Source: JBGPLJ01 sp035644395 (GTDB lineage: Bacteria > Pseudomonadota > Gammaproteobacteria > Steroidobacterales > Steroidobacteraceae). Taken from it: a DNA stretch of 64,000 nucleotides. Of this stretch, positions 42,175 to 53,200 are shown in pieces (within the stretch, counting starts at the first letter, position 1; every line of letters begins with the position of its first letter). Where the stretch lies: contig DASQOR010000088.1 in the NCBI GenBank assembly GCA_035644395.1, positions 35,148 through 99,147 of the forward strand, read 5' to 3'. Under the pieces are notes generated by a model, which worked only from the letters and a program-made list of their open reading frames with translations, searched no databases and was not told the DNA's origin. The position numbers and the translations under genes are program-made.

Positions 42175-43229
42175 GCCCTGCGCGGCCGTGCGTCGGAATC
42201 GCGATTCACGAGCACATGCGCGAACAGGTGATCCGTGGTGTCGGCGACGTCCGCATGCTTGCGGCGCCGGATCTTGCGCATGAGGACGTCGAGCGCCGCC
42301 TCGCCCATCGCGGCGATCGGCTGACGGATCGTCGTGAGCTCCGGCCAGACGGTCGTTGCGGTGACGGTGTCATCGAAACCGACGACGGAAAGATCCCGCG
42401 GCACGTCGAGCCCGCGGCGGTGCGCGACGGATATGACCGCCGCGGCCATGTCGTCATTGCTTGCGAAGATCGCGGTCGGCGGGCGCTTGCGCACGAGCAA
42501 CCGCTCCGCCGCATCGAGGCCCGAGCGGTAGGTGAAGTAGCCTTGCTGGATATAGGCAGGATTCGGCGTCAATCCCGATTCCTCCATCGTCGCCTGGAAA
42601 CCGGCCAGGCGCTGCGCGCTCGCGGTCTGGTTGGGATGCCCCTTGATGAAGCCGATGCGCGAGTGGCCGAGCGCGATCAGGTGTGCCGTCATCTCGCTCG
42701 CCGCACGGAAGTCGTCGATGCGCACGCAGCAGACGTTCGCCCTGAACCGGCCAGTCGCGACGGCGACGACCGGCACGCCGGCCGCGGCCAGTTCCGAAGT
42801 GATCGCGATGGACTCGCAGAGCGGCGGCGGCAGGATGACACCGGCGACGCTTTGCGCGAGCTTGCGCGCGGCGGATCGTTCGGCTGCCGGCCGGAGGTTG
42901 TCCCATTTCTCGAGCACGAGTTCGACCGCCATGCGGCTCGCTTTCTCGAGCGTGCCGACGAGGAGCGCGCTCAGGTACGACTCGGACGGGTTTGAATAGA
43001 TCAGAGCGATGCGGGTGCCCTGGGCGCCGGCGAGGGAACGAGCGGCGGGATTCGGCGAATAGTTGAGTTCGCGGATGGCGCGCAGCACGCGGTCCCGCGT
43101 CGAGTCGCGGACGCTGTCCTCGGCGTTTGTCACGCGTGATACAGTCATCGACGACACGCCCGCCTTGCGGGCGACGTCGTGGATCGTCACTGCCTTGCCC
43201 CGTCTGCGCGGCGCTTTTCCAACGTTCAC
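42171..43229 (-). CDS. LacI-family transcriptional regulator of the glucuronoxylan locus
   Basis: About 352 residues. N-terminal HTH VTIHDVARKAGVSSMTVSRV followed by hinge helix YSPNPAARSLAG, then a periplasmic-binding-like effector domain (FIKGHPNQTASAQRLAGF, VVGFDDT). I prefer GTG 43229 because AAGGGGG lies about 6 nt upstream; a TTG at 43250 would add 7 residues. Divergent from the GH67 gene with an operator-like GTTAGCGTTAAC between them, so autoregulation is likely. The effector is probably a uronate or aldouronate (inference). Confidence 0.9.
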   Translation of the reverse strand: MNVGKAPRRRGKAVTIHDVARKAGVSSMTVSRVTNAEDSVRDSTRDRVLRAIRELNYSPNPAARSLAGAQGTRIALIYSNPSESYLSALLVGTLEKASRMAVELVLEKWDNLRPAAERSAARKLAQSVAGVILPPPLCESIAITSELAAAGVPVVAVATGRFRANVCCVRIDDFRAASEMTAHLIALGHSRIGFIKGHPNQTASAQRLAGFQATMEESGLTPNPAYIQQGYFTYRSGLDAAERLLVRKRPPTAIFASNDDMAAAVISVAHRRGLDVPRDLSVVGFDDTVTATTVWPELTTIRQPIAAMGEAALDVLMRKIRRRKHADVADTTDHLFAHVLVNRDSDARPRRA

Positions 43230-43315
43230 GCTCGCCCCCTTTTCCGTCAAGGAATCCCGTGGATGGCGCCTGGCATTCTAGTTGTTTTAATCCCCGGCGC
43301 TGGCGCTGCGCATAC

Positions 43316-43327
43316 GTTAGCGTTAAC
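43316..43327. promoter_or_regulatory. LacI-family operator between regulator and GH67 genes
   Basis: GTTAGCGTTAAC is an interrupted palindrome of the form GTTA-n-CG-n-TAAC, the layout of GalR/LacI operators and close to the xylan box of Xanthomonas. It lies in the 142-nt divergent gap, 45 nt before the GH67 start. Confidence 0.65.
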
Positions 43328-43371
43328 AATAACGCCAATCCAACGTCGAAACAGCGAGGCCCATCGACATC

Positions 43372-45564
43372 ATGCAGCCCCTCGGCCGAGTCATGTTACT
43401 GGCCCTCGCCGGGATGGCCGGTCTTGCCGCCATGCCCGTCCGGGCCGAGGACGGCTACGACCTGTGGCTCCGTTACCGGCCGGTCGAGTCGAACGCGGCC
43501 GATGGCTATCGGCGTGCAGCGACGCAGATTGTTTCTGGCATGCCCTCCCCGACCCTCGCGGCCGCGGATCGGGAACTGCACCGCGGCCTCGGCGGCCTGC
43601 TCGGCACGGACCCTGCTGGCAGCGGCGCAGTGACCCGGGACGGCGCGATCGTCATCGGCACGCCGAAATCCTCGCGAGCCATCGCGGCGCTCGGGCTCGA
43701 CCTGAATTCCGCCGGCCGCGAAGGCTATGTCATTCGCAGCACCACGATCGCCGGCCATCGCGCGATCGTCATCGCGGCGAACGAGGACATCGGCGTGCTG
43801 TACGGCAGCTTTCACCTGCTGCGGCTCATCCAGACCCGGCAGCCGGTGGAAAAGCTCGACGTCGCCGCGGCGCCGCGCCTCGAGCGCCGCATCCTCGATC
43901 ACTGGGACAATCTCGATCGGACCATCGAGCGTGGCTACGCGGGCGCATCGATCTGGGACTGGCACAAGCTCCCGGACTACCTCGATCCGCGCTACACCGA
44001 CTACGCCCGCGCCTGCGCTTCGATCGGCATCAACGGCACGGTCGTGACGAATGTCGCCGCCAATGCGACGAGCCTGACGGCGCCCTACATCGAGAAGGCC
44101 GCGGCGCTCGCCGACGTCTTGCGGCCCTATGGCCTGCGCATTTACCTGACGGCGCGCTTCAGTGCGCCCATGGAAATTGGCGGCCTCAAGACGGCCGACC
44201 CGCTCGACCCGGGAGTAAAGTCCTGGTGGCGGGCGAAAGCCGATGAAATCTACCGGCGCATTCCGGATTTCGGCGGCTTTCTCGTCAAGGCCAACTCCGA
44301 GGGCCAGCCCGGTCCGCAGGACTATCACCGATCGCATGCAGACGGCGCGAACCTGCTGGCGGATGCGCTTGCGCCGCATGGCGGCTTCGTCATGTGGCGT
44401 GCGTTCATTTATTCGGACGAGCAGCCGGACGATCGTGCCAAGCAGGCGTTCAATGAGTTCGCGCCGCTCGACGGCAAGTTCCGCGACAACGTCCTGGTGC
44501 AAGTGAAGAACGGCGCGATCGATTTCCAGCCGCGCGAACCCTTCCATCCGCTCTTCGGCGCCATGCCGAAGACGCCGCTCATGCTCGAAGTGCAGCTCAC
44601 GAAGGAATATCTCGGCTTTGCGACCCACCTTGCCTATCTCGGACCGCTGTACGAGGAGACGCTGCGGTCGGACACCTACGTCAAGGGCAAGGGCTCGACG
44701 GTGGCGAGAGTGATCGACGGTTCGCTGCACGGCTACCGGCACACGGGCATGGCGGGCGTTTCAAACATCGGCATCGACCGCAACTGGACGGGCTCCGAGT
44801 TCGACCAGGCGAACTGGTACGTCTTCGGGCGCCTCGCCTGGGATCCGGACGGTACCTCCGCGTCGATCGCGGAGGAATGGGTGCGCATGACGTTTACGAA
44901 TGACCCGGTCTTCGTGCGGCCGGTCGTCGGGATGATGATGCAGTCGCGCGAGACCGTCGTCGACTACATGACGCCGCTCGGCCTGCATCACCAGATGGCG
45001 AAGGGCCATCACTACGGACCCGCGCCCTGGGACAAGAGCAGTTCGCGTGCGGACTGGACGCCGGTCTACTACAACCGCGCGGACGGTCAGGGCCTCGGAT
45101 TCGACCGCTCGGCGAGCGGATCGAACGCCGCCGCGCAATACGCGCCACGAGTGGCGGCGCTTTTCGGCGACCGCCGCAAGTGCCCCGAAAATCTGTTGCT
45201 CTGGTTTCACCATGTTGCCTGGGACGACCGCATGGCATCCGGACGGACGCTCTGGGATGAGCTCGTCGTGCACTACACGCGCGGCGTCGACGGCGTCCGC
45301 AGCATGCGCAAGACCTGGTCAGGTCTCGCGGCATTCGTCGATGCCGAACGCTATGCCGAGGTCAGCGGCTTTCTTGCAATCCAGGAAAAGGAAGCGCTGT
45401 GGTGGCGCGATGCCAGCATCGCCTACTTCCAGACGTTCGCGCATCGGCCGTTACCTGCCGGATTCGCGCCGCCCGAACATTCGCTCGACTACTACGAAGC
45501 CCTGACATTTCCCTACGCTCCCGGCAATCCCGGCCACACGGCGGCGCCGTTTCGCGATGAGTAG
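43372..45564 (+). CDS. aguA: Alpha-glucuronidase, GH67
   Basis: Removes (4-O-methyl)glucuronic acid from the ends of xylo-oligosaccharides. 730 residues, normal for GH67. Signal peptide ends near PVRAEDGY, so it is periplasmic. The GH67 catalytic surroundings are present: Glu in VKANSEGQPGP (acid) and the QVKNGAIDFQPREP block holding the Asp/Glu base pair; RILDHWDNLD is also typical. It overlaps the esterase gene by 8 nt. Divergent from the LacI regulator with an operator between them. Confidence 0.94.
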   Translation: MQPLGRVMLLALAGMAGLAAMPVRAEDGYDLWLRYRPVESNAADGYRRAATQIVSGMPSPTLAAADRELHRGLGGLLGTDPAGSGAVTRDGAIVIGTPKSSRAIAALGLDLNSAGREGYVIRSTTIAGHRAIVIAANEDIGVLYGSFHLLRLIQTRQPVEKLDVAAAPRLERRILDHWDNLDRTIERGYAGASIWDWHKLPDYLDPRYTDYARACASIGINGTVVTNVAANATSLTAPYIEKAAALADVLRPYGLRIYLTARFSAPMEIGGLKTADPLDPGVKSWWRAKADEIYRRIPDFGGFLVKANSEGQPGPQDYHRSHADGANLLADALAPHGGFVMWRAFIYSDEQPDDRAKQAFNEFAPLDGKFRDNVLVQVKNGAIDFQPREPFHPLFGAMPKTPLMLEVQLTKEYLGFATHLAYLGPLYEETLRSDTYVKGKGSTVARVIDGSLHGYRHTGMAGVSNIGIDRNWTGSEFDQANWYVFGRLAWDPDGTSASIAEEWVRMTFTNDPVFVRPVVGMMMQSRETVVDYMTPLGLHHQMAKGHHYGPAPWDKSSSRADWTPVYYNRADGQGLGFDRSASGSNAAAQYAPRVAALFGDRRKCPENLLLWFHHVAWDDRMASGRTLWDELVVHYTRGVDGVRSMRKTWSGLAAFVDAERYAEVSGFLAIQEKEALWWRDASIAYFQTFAHRPLPAGFAPPEHSLDYYEALTFPYAPGNPGHTAAPFRDE

Positions 45565-47542
45565 GCCGCTCGCTGCAGCCCTGCTGCTGCTCGCCGCACC
45601 GTTCGCGACGGCCGCGGAGCGTCCGCTGATGCATCCGCTCTTCAGCGATCACGCCGTGCTTCAGCGTGGCGAGCCAATACGCGTCTGGGGCTGGAGCACA
45701 CCTGGCAGCAGCGTGACGGTCACGTTCCGCTCGACGATGGCGACGGGGTCCATCGCCGCCAAGAGCGCCGTCGCGCCAGTCGATCCGCAGGGCCGCTGGC
45801 TCGCGACGCTGCCGCCGGCCGATGGCAGCGGCCCCTTCGAATTGTCAGCCCGCGCAGCGGACGGAACGACGCAGGTCGCACACGACGTGCTGAGCGGCGA
45901 GGTCTGGCTCTGCTCGGGCCAGTCGAACATGGTGCTGCAGGTGCATCGCACGCTCGATTCGCGCGCCGAAATCGCGGGCTCCGACAACCTCATGATCCGC
46001 ATGCTCACGGTACCGCTCACGAACAGCCTCGCGCCGCTCGAGACGTTTGCGGAACCCGTAGCCTGGCAGGTATCGGGACCGGCCACGACGCCCGATTTCT
46101 CGGCCACCTGCTACTACTTTGCGCGCGAGCTGCGCAAGGTCGTCGGCGCGCCGATGGGCCTCATCAATTCGTCGTGGGGCGGCACGAACATCCAGACCTG
46201 GATGAGCCGCGAGAAGCTGAAATCGATCGGCGGCCATGACGAAGCGCTCGACGTGCTCGATCTCTACGCGCGCGACCCGCTTGCGGCGAACCAGCGCTGG
46301 GGCGCGTGGTGGGAGTCGTGGTGGCGCAGCCGCACATCCGTGAAACGCGGCAAGGAACCCTGGAGCGCGGCCGGCATCGACGCTCCCGCCTGGCGAGTTG
46401 CGCCGCGCAGTCTTGGCGTCTGGGAAGAATGGGGCATCCCCGAGCTCAAGGACTTCAACGGCATGATCTGGTTTCGCACGACGGTGAAGCTCACCGCGAA
46501 ACAGGCCGCTCAGCCCGCGTCGCTCGCGCTGGGACCCATCGATGAAGCCGATGAAACCTGGTTGAACGGCCGCGCCATCGGCTACACGTCGGGCGCCAGC
46601 GAGCCACGCGTCTACGCCGTGCCACCCGGATTGCTGCATGCCGGGGAGAACGTCGTCGTCGTCAACGTCGTCGACACCTACGGCGTCGGCGGACTCCATG
46701 GGCCGCCATACGCGCGCGCTCTGAGATTTGCAGACGCCACGACGGCCCCGCTCAACGGCGAGTGGCAGTTCCAGGTTGCGCCGTCGAATCTCGGCCCGCC
46801 ACCGCGCGCTCCATGGGAACCCATGCGCGGCAACACGACGGTCTACAACGCGATGATCGCTCCGCTCGTGCCCTTTCCCCTGAAGGGCGTCGTCTGGTAC
46901 CAGGGTGAGTCGAATGCGGAAGACGCCGGCCATTATCAGGCGCTGCTTGCGGGACTGATGGCGGACTGGCGCGGCAAGTTCGGTGCCGAACTGCCCTTTC
47001 TCATCGTGCAGCTCGCGAACTATGGCCCCGCGACGACGGCGCCGGCGGAGAGCGGCACGGCAAGTCTCAGGGAAGCGCAGCGGCTCGCGGTTGCCGGCGA
47101 TCCGCATGCGGGGCTCGCCGTCGCCATCGATATCGGCGAGCGCAATGACATTCATCCGGCGAACAAGCAGGAAGTCGCGCGACGACTGAAGCGCGCTGCG
47201 CTGCACGTCATCTATGGCTATGAGATTGCGCCTTCGGGCCCCGTCGCCGACACCGCACGACGCGAGGGTGCCCGCGTAACAGTCACCTTCAAGGAGGTGA
47301 CCGATCGGCTCATTCTCTACGGCGCCGCACGCGCGATCGGCTTCGAGCTTTGCGCCGATGCCCCCGGAAGCTGTCACTATGCCGATGCGACTGTGGCAGG
47401 CGCTAACAGCATGACGCTGGAAACGCCGTCCGATCTCGCGACGCCGACACGCGTGCGCTTCTGCTGGGCCGACAGTCCGATCTGCAATCTCTACGACCGC
47501 TCGGGCCTGCCGGCCGGGCCGTTCGAACTCAAGGTTCGCTAG
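45557..47542 (+). CDS. SGNH acetylesterase, sialate O-acetylesterase/CE20-like
   Basis: 661 residues with signal peptide (MSRPLAAALLLLAAPFATA). SGNH catalytic blocks: Ser in CSGQSNM near residue 123, WYQGESN, and Asp/His in NDIHP. Between the first and second blocks lies a ~200-residue jelly-roll-like insert (ETWLNGRAIGYTSGASEPR), the architecture of CE20 hemicellulose acetylesterases of Xanthomonas. Placed with GH67, it probably removes acetyl groups from xylo-oligosaccharides. Translation is coupled to GH67. Confidence 0.85.
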   Translation: MSRPLAAALLLLAAPFATAAERPLMHPLFSDHAVLQRGEPIRVWGWSTPGSSVTVTFRSTMATGSIAAKSAVAPVDPQGRWLATLPPADGSGPFELSARAADGTTQVAHDVLSGEVWLCSGQSNMVLQVHRTLDSRAEIAGSDNLMIRMLTVPLTNSLAPLETFAEPVAWQVSGPATTPDFSATCYYFARELRKVVGAPMGLINSSWGGTNIQTWMSREKLKSIGGHDEALDVLDLYARDPLAANQRWGAWWESWWRSRTSVKRGKEPWSAAGIDAPAWRVAPRSLGVWEEWGIPELKDFNGMIWFRTTVKLTAKQAAQPASLALGPIDEADETWLNGRAIGYTSGASEPRVYAVPPGLLHAGENVVVVNVVDTYGVGGLHGPPYARALRFADATTAPLNGEWQFQVAPSNLGPPPRAPWEPMRGNTTVYNAMIAPLVPFPLKGVVWYQGESNAEDAGHYQALLAGLMADWRGKFGAELPFLIVQLANYGPATTAPAESGTASLREAQRLAVAGDPHAGLAVAIDIGERNDIHPANKQEVARRLKRAALHVIYGYEIAPSGPVADTARREGARVTVTFKEVTDRLILYGAARAIGFELCADAPGSCHYADATVAGANSMTLETPSDLATPTRVRFCWADSPICNLYDRSGLPAGPFELKVR

Positions 47543-47557
47543 CGCGCAGGACGCGCC

Positions 47558-48814
47558 CTACCAGTCCCACATCGAGCCGTCTTCGAGCCGCGCGATCGGC
47601 AGCTGCTTCGGCGAATACGGATAGCGCGCCGCGAGTTTCTCATCGATGCCGACGCCATGACCCGGGCTCTCGCCGCAGTGGAGCCGGCCAGCGCGAAAGG
47701 CGTAGTCGTGCCGGAACACTTCGAGCGTCTCTTTCGAGTGGCGCATGTATTCCTGGATGCCGAAGTTCGGCACCCACGCGTCGAAGTGCAGCGCCGTTCC
47801 CATGCAGACGGGCGAGAGATCGGTCGCTCCGTGAAAGCCGGTGCGCACCTGGTGAAGCGCCGCGAAATCCGCGATGCGCCGCACGTGGGTCACGCCGCCG
47901 CCGTGCACGATGGTGGTGCGGATATAGTCGATCAGCTGGTTCTCGATGAGCGTCTTCGAGTCCCAGATCGAATTGAACACCTCGCCGACCGCGAGCGGCG
48001 TCACCGAGTGATCGCGGATCAGGCGAAAGCCGTCCTGGTTCTCGGCCGGTGTCGCGTCCTCCAGCCAGAAGAGCCGGTACGGCTCGAGTTCGCGGGCCAG
48101 CCGCGCCGCTTCGATCGGCGACAAGCGATGATGCACGTCGTGCAGCAGCTCGATCTGCGCGCCGTGATCCTGCCGCAGGCGCTCGAACAGCTTCGGCACC
48201 GAGTTCAGGTATTTCGCCGTCGACCAGACCGTTTCCGCAGGCAATGGGCTCTCGGCCGGCTCGTACGAATCCTTCGCGCTCGAAACGCCGTAGGGCTTCG
48301 CGAGCCCGGGGACACCGCTCTGTGCACGCACGGCGAGATAGCCTTGCTCGATGTAGCGCCCGACCTCCGCACTCGTTTCTTCGATGTCGCGTCCATTCGC
48401 ATGCCCGTAGACGAGCGCGCCGTCCCGCGAACGCCCGCCGAGCATCTGGTAGAGCGGCAGGCCCGCGAGCTTCGCGACGATGTCCCAGAGCGCGACGTCG
48501 ACAGCCGCGATGGCCGTCATCGTGACGGGGCCGCGCCGCCAATAGGCGCCGCGATGGAAAAACTGCCAGGTGTCCTCGATGCGGCCGGCGTCACGGCCGA
48601 TGAGGTTCGGCACGAGGTGATCGTTCAGATAGGACGCGACCGCAAGCTCGCGGCCGTTCAACGTCGCATCCCCGAGGCCGACGATGCCGGAGCGTGTCTC
48701 TACACGCAGCGTCACGAAATTCCGGCCGGGACAGGTCACGATGACCCGCGCCGAGACGATTTCCCGGTCGCGCGCCGAGCCTTCCACCTTCGGGGTCGAT
48801 TCCTGCTGGTTCAT
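47558..48814 (-). CDS. manD: D-mannonate dehydratase-type enolase-superfamily enzyme
   Basis: 418 residues, ManD/RspA family, which dehydrates D-mannonate (or gluconate) to a 2-keto-3-deoxy acid. Metal ligands are seen in LLHDVHHRLSP (Asp), WLEDATPAE (Glu) and GEVFNSIWD (Glu); HGATDLSP carries a catalytic His. It lies 17 nt downstream of the hexuronate permease on the minus strand, completing uptake and breakdown of glucuronate released by GH67. The isomerase (uxaC) and reductase (uxuB) are not in view. Confidence 0.88.
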   Translation of the reverse strand: MNQQESTPKVEGSARDREIVSARVIVTCPGRNFVTLRVETRSGIVGLGDATLNGRELAVASYLNDHLVPNLIGRDAGRIEDTWQFFHRGAYWRRGPVTMTAIAAVDVALWDIVAKLAGLPLYQMLGGRSRDGALVYGHANGRDIEETSAEVGRYIEQGYLAVRAQSGVPGLAKPYGVSSAKDSYEPAESPLPAETVWSTAKYLNSVPKLFERLRQDHGAQIELLHDVHHRLSPIEAARLARELEPYRLFWLEDATPAENQDGFRLIRDHSVTPLAVGEVFNSIWDSKTLIENQLIDYIRTTIVHGGGVTHVRRIADFAALHQVRTGFHGATDLSPVCMGTALHFDAWVPNFGIQEYMRHSKETLEVFRHDYAFRAGRLHCGESPGHGVGIDEKLAARYPYSPKQLPIARLEDGSMWDW

Positions 48815-48831
48815 GGGCCGAGTCTACCTCG

Positions 48832-50190
48832 CTACTTGAACTCCGCGGCTTTCAGGCGCGGCACGAGCCCGTGCACGATAGCGAGCGCGACCAGATACGC
48901 AAAGCCCGCCAGCAGGAACACCGGCACGTAGCTTCCCGTCCGCTGCAGGAGGAAGCCGACGAAGGTGGCGATGCACATCCCGCCGACCGCGCCCGCAAGA
49001 CCGCCGATGCCGACGACCGAAGCGACGGCGTGCCGCGGGAACATGTCGGAAGGCAGCGTAAACACATTGGCGGACCAGCCCTGGTGACCTGCGGTCGCGA
49101 GACCGATGAGGCCGACGGCCAGCCACAGGTTCCCGGCGTGCACGGCGAACACGATCGGCACGATCGCGAGCGCGCAGAGGAGCATCGCCGTCTTGCGCGC
49201 CCGGTTCACGCTCCAGCCGCGCTTGATGAAGCGGCCGGCAATCCAGCCGCCGCCGATGCTGCCGACGTCCGCCATGAGATAGATGACGATGAGCGGCGCG
49301 CCGATCTTCGTGAGCGTGAGGCCGTATTCGCTGTTGAGGAATTTCGGCAGCCAGAACAGGAAGAACCACCAGATCGGGTCCGTCATGAACTTCGCGACGA
49401 CGAACGCCCAGGTTTGCCGGTAGCGCAGGAGCCTCAGCCACGGCAATTTCGCCGCAGGCTCTTCCGTGTCGCCGCGGATATACGCGAGCTCACCCGCGGT
49501 GAGCTTCGGGTGGTTGTCAGGCGGCCGGTAGACCAGCAGCCAGGTGACGAGCCACGCGGCGCTCAGGATCCCGGTGAAGAGAAACGCGTACTGCCAGCCC
49601 CAGGCGACCGCAATGAGCGGAACCGCGAGCGGCGCGACGATAGCGCCGACATTGGAGCCGGAGTTGAAGATGCCCGTCGCGAGCGCCCGTTCGCGACGCG
49701 GAAACCATTCGGCGACGGTCTTGAGCGCCGCCGGGAAATTGCCGGCCTCGCCGAGCCCGAGGAGAAAGCGCACGACCACGAAGCCGGCAACCGTCGCGAC
49801 CAGCGAATGGCTCATGGCGGCGATGCTCCAGACGGAGATCGCGAGCGCATAGCCGAGCCGGGCCCCGAGCCGATCGATGATCGCGCCCGCGGCGACGAGA
49901 CCGATGGCATAGGCCGTCTGGAACGCAAAGACGATCGAGGCGTATTGCAGCTCGTTCCAGCCGATGATCCGGCCGAGGTCCGGGGCGAGCACGCCGAGCA
50001 CCTGGCGGTCGACGTAGTTGATCGTCGTCGCGCAGAAAAGGAGCGCGCAGATGCGCCAGCGGTAGTGCCCCGCTTTTTGCAGGAGCGTGGCCGGTGCGGG
50101 TGCCTGGTGCGGTGGACGGGATGAGTTCGACACGTAGTTTGCCGCCGACGTGGCGTGAGCCACGCCGGCGGCAATCATAGACGCTGCCAT
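48832..50190 (-). CDS. exuT: Hexuronate-type MFS permease (ExuT-like)
   Basis: 452 residues, about 12 membrane segments. TTINYVDRQVLGVLAPDL at helix 1 and GLGEAGNFPAALKTVAEWFPRRER after helix 4 are strong marks of hexuronate/ACS transporters. Upstream gene of manD. It should bring glucuronate or galacturonate across the inner membrane. A second ACS-type carrier (40876-42174) sits across the locus, so the two may split monomer and oligomer uptake. The N-terminus may start at a later Met. Confidence 0.87.
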   Translation of the reverse strand: MAASMIAAGVAHATSAANYVSNSSRPPHQAPAPATLLQKAGHYRWRICALLFCATTINYVDRQVLGVLAPDLGRIIGWNELQYASIVFAFQTAYAIGLVAAGAIIDRLGARLGYALAISVWSIAAMSHSLVATVAGFVVVRFLLGLGEAGNFPAALKTVAEWFPRRERALATGIFNSGSNVGAIVAPLAVPLIAVAWGWQYAFLFTGILSAAWLVTWLLVYRPPDNHPKLTAGELAYIRGDTEEPAAKLPWLRLLRYRQTWAFVVAKFMTDPIWWFFLFWLPKFLNSEYGLTLTKIGAPLIVIYLMADVGSIGGGWIAGRFIKRGWSVNRARKTAMLLCALAIVPIVFAVHAGNLWLAVGLIGLATAGHQGWSANVFTLPSDMFPRHAVASVVGIGGLAGAVGGMCIATFVGFLLQRTGSYVPVFLLAGFAYLVALAIVHGLVPRLKAAEFK

Positions 50191-50198
50191 TGAAGTCC

Positions 50199-50247
50199 GA
50201 AAACCGGCAGCCTGAAAACCGGCAGCCCACGATCCGGTCCGCCGGTT
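50199..50247 (-). terminator. Direct repeats and alternative hairpins after the TonB receptor gene
   Basis: GAAAACCGGCAGCC occurs twice (50199-50212, 50214-50227). Either copy's AACCGGC can pair with GCCGGTT at 50241-50247. On the minus strand the stem is followed by TTTTC, a weak terminator-like end. It could reduce readthrough from the receptor gene into exuT. Confidence 0.35.
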
Positions 50248-50253
50248 CTGCGC

Positions 50254-53200
50254 TTACTTGAACGTGCCGCGCAGGCCGACCAGGATCTGCCGTCCCGGCG
50301 TGTACTGCGTGAACGCGGCGTTGTTGAACTGGAAGTAGCCGCGCTGATCCTCGTTGGTGAAATTGACCACGTCGATGGTGAGCTCGGGGTACCAGGTCGA
50401 GTTCGCCCCGAACATCTTGCCGAAATCGAAGCTCGACGAGAAATCCCACTGCCCGTAGTTGTTGCTGAAGAGCGAGGCTGCCGTGATGCCGTTCTGGTTC
50501 GGCGTCGACGTCACCGCACCGTCGGCATACGTCCTCGACACCCGCGCACTCACGCCGTAGTTCTCGTAGTAGAGCGTGAAGTTGTAGGTGCTCGGGGCGA
50601 CGCCCACGGCAATCGCCGGCGCCGCGCCCTTGCCCACCTGGTCGATCAGCGTCATGTTGGCCGTGAAGCCAAGCCCATTGAGGCCGACCCTGCCCAGCAG
50701 GAAGTCGAGCGGCTGCACCCAGTTGAACTCGAGGCCGTTCACCGTCAGGTTGCCGCTCGCGTTCACCTGCTGCGTGAGGACGACGGTTGCAACGGTCGGG
50801 CCGCCGCGTGCATCGATCGCCGTCTGCTGCGCTGTCGTCAGCGTGTTGTAGGTGATGCCGTAGACCTCGAGGGCGGAGAACGGCACGGTCGACGACCCGT
50901 TCACCGTAAAGCCCTCGATGCTCTTGCGGAATGCCGCGAAGCCGAAATAGCCCTCACTGCCCGTGTAGTACTCGAACCCCAGGTCGATGTTGTCCGAGAT
51001 GAACGGGTCGAGGGCCGGATTGCCGACCGTCGCGACATCCGCCGACGGCGTCGAGAAGTTCAGGCCCGGCAACATCGAATTCGGATTCGGCCGGGTCATG
51101 GTGCGTGAGAGCGCACCCCTCACGATTGCATGTTCGCCGATGCCGTAGGCGAGGTTCATCGATGGCAGCCAGTTGTCGTAGGTGTTGGTCGTGTGGGGGA
51201 CGTTGACAGCGTTCGGATAGCACCCGCCGTCCGCTGACGTGCCGTTCGTGGCCGACGTGTAGCAGGGCGCCGCCGGCGTGATCGCCGGCGTCGTCGCGGT
51301 GATGTTCCGGTTGTCGGGGAACGTCACCCGGCCGCCGATGTCCTGGTCGGTCGAAACGAAGCGCACGCCGACGTTGTACCGCAGCGAGTTACCGCCGAGG
51401 TCGGTCGCACCGTTCAATTCGACGTAGCCGCCCGTGACCTTTTCCTCCACGAAGCCGGCGCTCGCTCCGGTGTTGGACGCACCCGTCTCGGGAGCCGCGG
51501 CGTGGAAGGCCGCGTAGTTGGAGTCCGCCCGCAAGCGATTCCAGTCAACCGTGACAAAACCGTCGGGTCCCGGCATCAGGTAGGACCCGAGCGACGTCTG
51601 CGGAATGAGCGATCCCGAGTAATTGAGCGCCGGCGAACCGGTCGAATAGCCCGTGCCGAGGCCCGGATAGGTCGGGAAGCCCGCAGGCGCGGCTCCCGGC
51701 GCGACGAGGCCGTTGCAGCCGGGCTGCGAGTTCGGTCCCGGTACCTCGACGTTCGGAGCGTTGCCGCACACCGCGTTCTGCCAGAACTGGCTGTTGTCGA
51801 TCGCGACGATGGTTCTCGAAACCTCGTCGTACGCGGCGCCGAACCTGACGTTGAACCCGTTATCGCCCCAGGTGAAGTTGCCGCGCACACCCTTGGTATC
51901 CGTGTCGCGCTTTTCGTCCTGGATATTGACGCGACCGCCCGGCCAGACGAAATTCGCCGGGTCGTTCAGGTCCACGACCGAGTCCATCGTCGGAATCGTG
52001 CCGTCATTCGTGAAATTGACCGTCACGCCGGAGCTGCCCGGCGTGTTCACGAGCACGGTCGGCGATTCGCGATGGAAGGAACTCTCGGTGTAATTGCCCT
52101 GCAGGTCGAACTTCATCCTGTCGCCGATCTGCCATTCGAAGCCCGGGTTCACGCCCCAGAAATCGGCGTCTTCGATGAAGGGCCGGTACTCCAGGAAAAA
52201 CTGCGCGTTGGCGAAGGTGCCGCCGGTGACGACGCAACCATTCGTGCAATCCGCGCGGTCGAACGTCATGTTCAACGGGACCGCGGCGCCGTTGCGCCCG
52301 ACCCAGTTCATGTCGATGCGCTGCATGTCGTTCTTGCGCTTGCCATACATCGAATCGAGATAGAAATGCAGCTCGTCGCTCGGCCGGAATTCGAGGCTCA
52401 CGATGCCGTTGTAGCGATCCTTGTCGCCGAACTCGTCCGACGGGCGCCCGAGGCGGGGAATGATGCCGTTGTCGATCTGGGTGATCGACGCGCCGGGATT
52501 GTTGGCGAGCAGGAACGCCTGGTCGATGGTCGCGCCGGTCGTCAGGCCGTTGCCGGCATTGGCCGGCACGGTGGCCGGAATTGTCCAGTTGCCACCGCCC
52601 GTGTTGTTACGAGTGGCGGAGGTACTTTGCGTGGCGCTGAGGTTCGCATTGGTCCAGCCGATGGTCTCGAAGCCTGTCGTGCGCACCTTGTTCGTGACGC
52701 CGGCCACGCCGACCAGCACGCCGAACTTATCCCAGGTGTTGCTCGCAAGGAGCGATCCCCGCGCGCCCCAGTCGTCGGCCTCGCTGTTTTTCGTGCCCTG
52801 GCCCGAGTAGGCAATTCGAAGGCCCGGATTGTCGAAGGGTCGGGCGCTGCGCATGTCGACCGTGCCGGCCGCACCGCCCTCGGTCATGTCCGCCATCGAG
52901 CTCTTGTTGACGGTGAGCTGGGTGAAGAGCTCCGTCGGGAACATGTCGAGGTCGACCTCGCGGTTGGTGTTCTGCGAGTCGGTCCGGCCCGTCGAGGCAA
53001 CGGCCACGGGCGCGCCGTTCAGCAGGATGCGCGTGAAGTTCGTGCCGAGGCCTCGAATCGCGATGTTGAGGCCCTCGCCGCTCGTCTCACGCGTAATGGT
53101 GATGCCCGGGATGCGGTTGAAGGACTCTGCAATGTTGGTGTCCGGGAACTTGCCGATGTCCTCGGCAAAGATCTTGTCGGTGAAACTGACGGACTCGCGC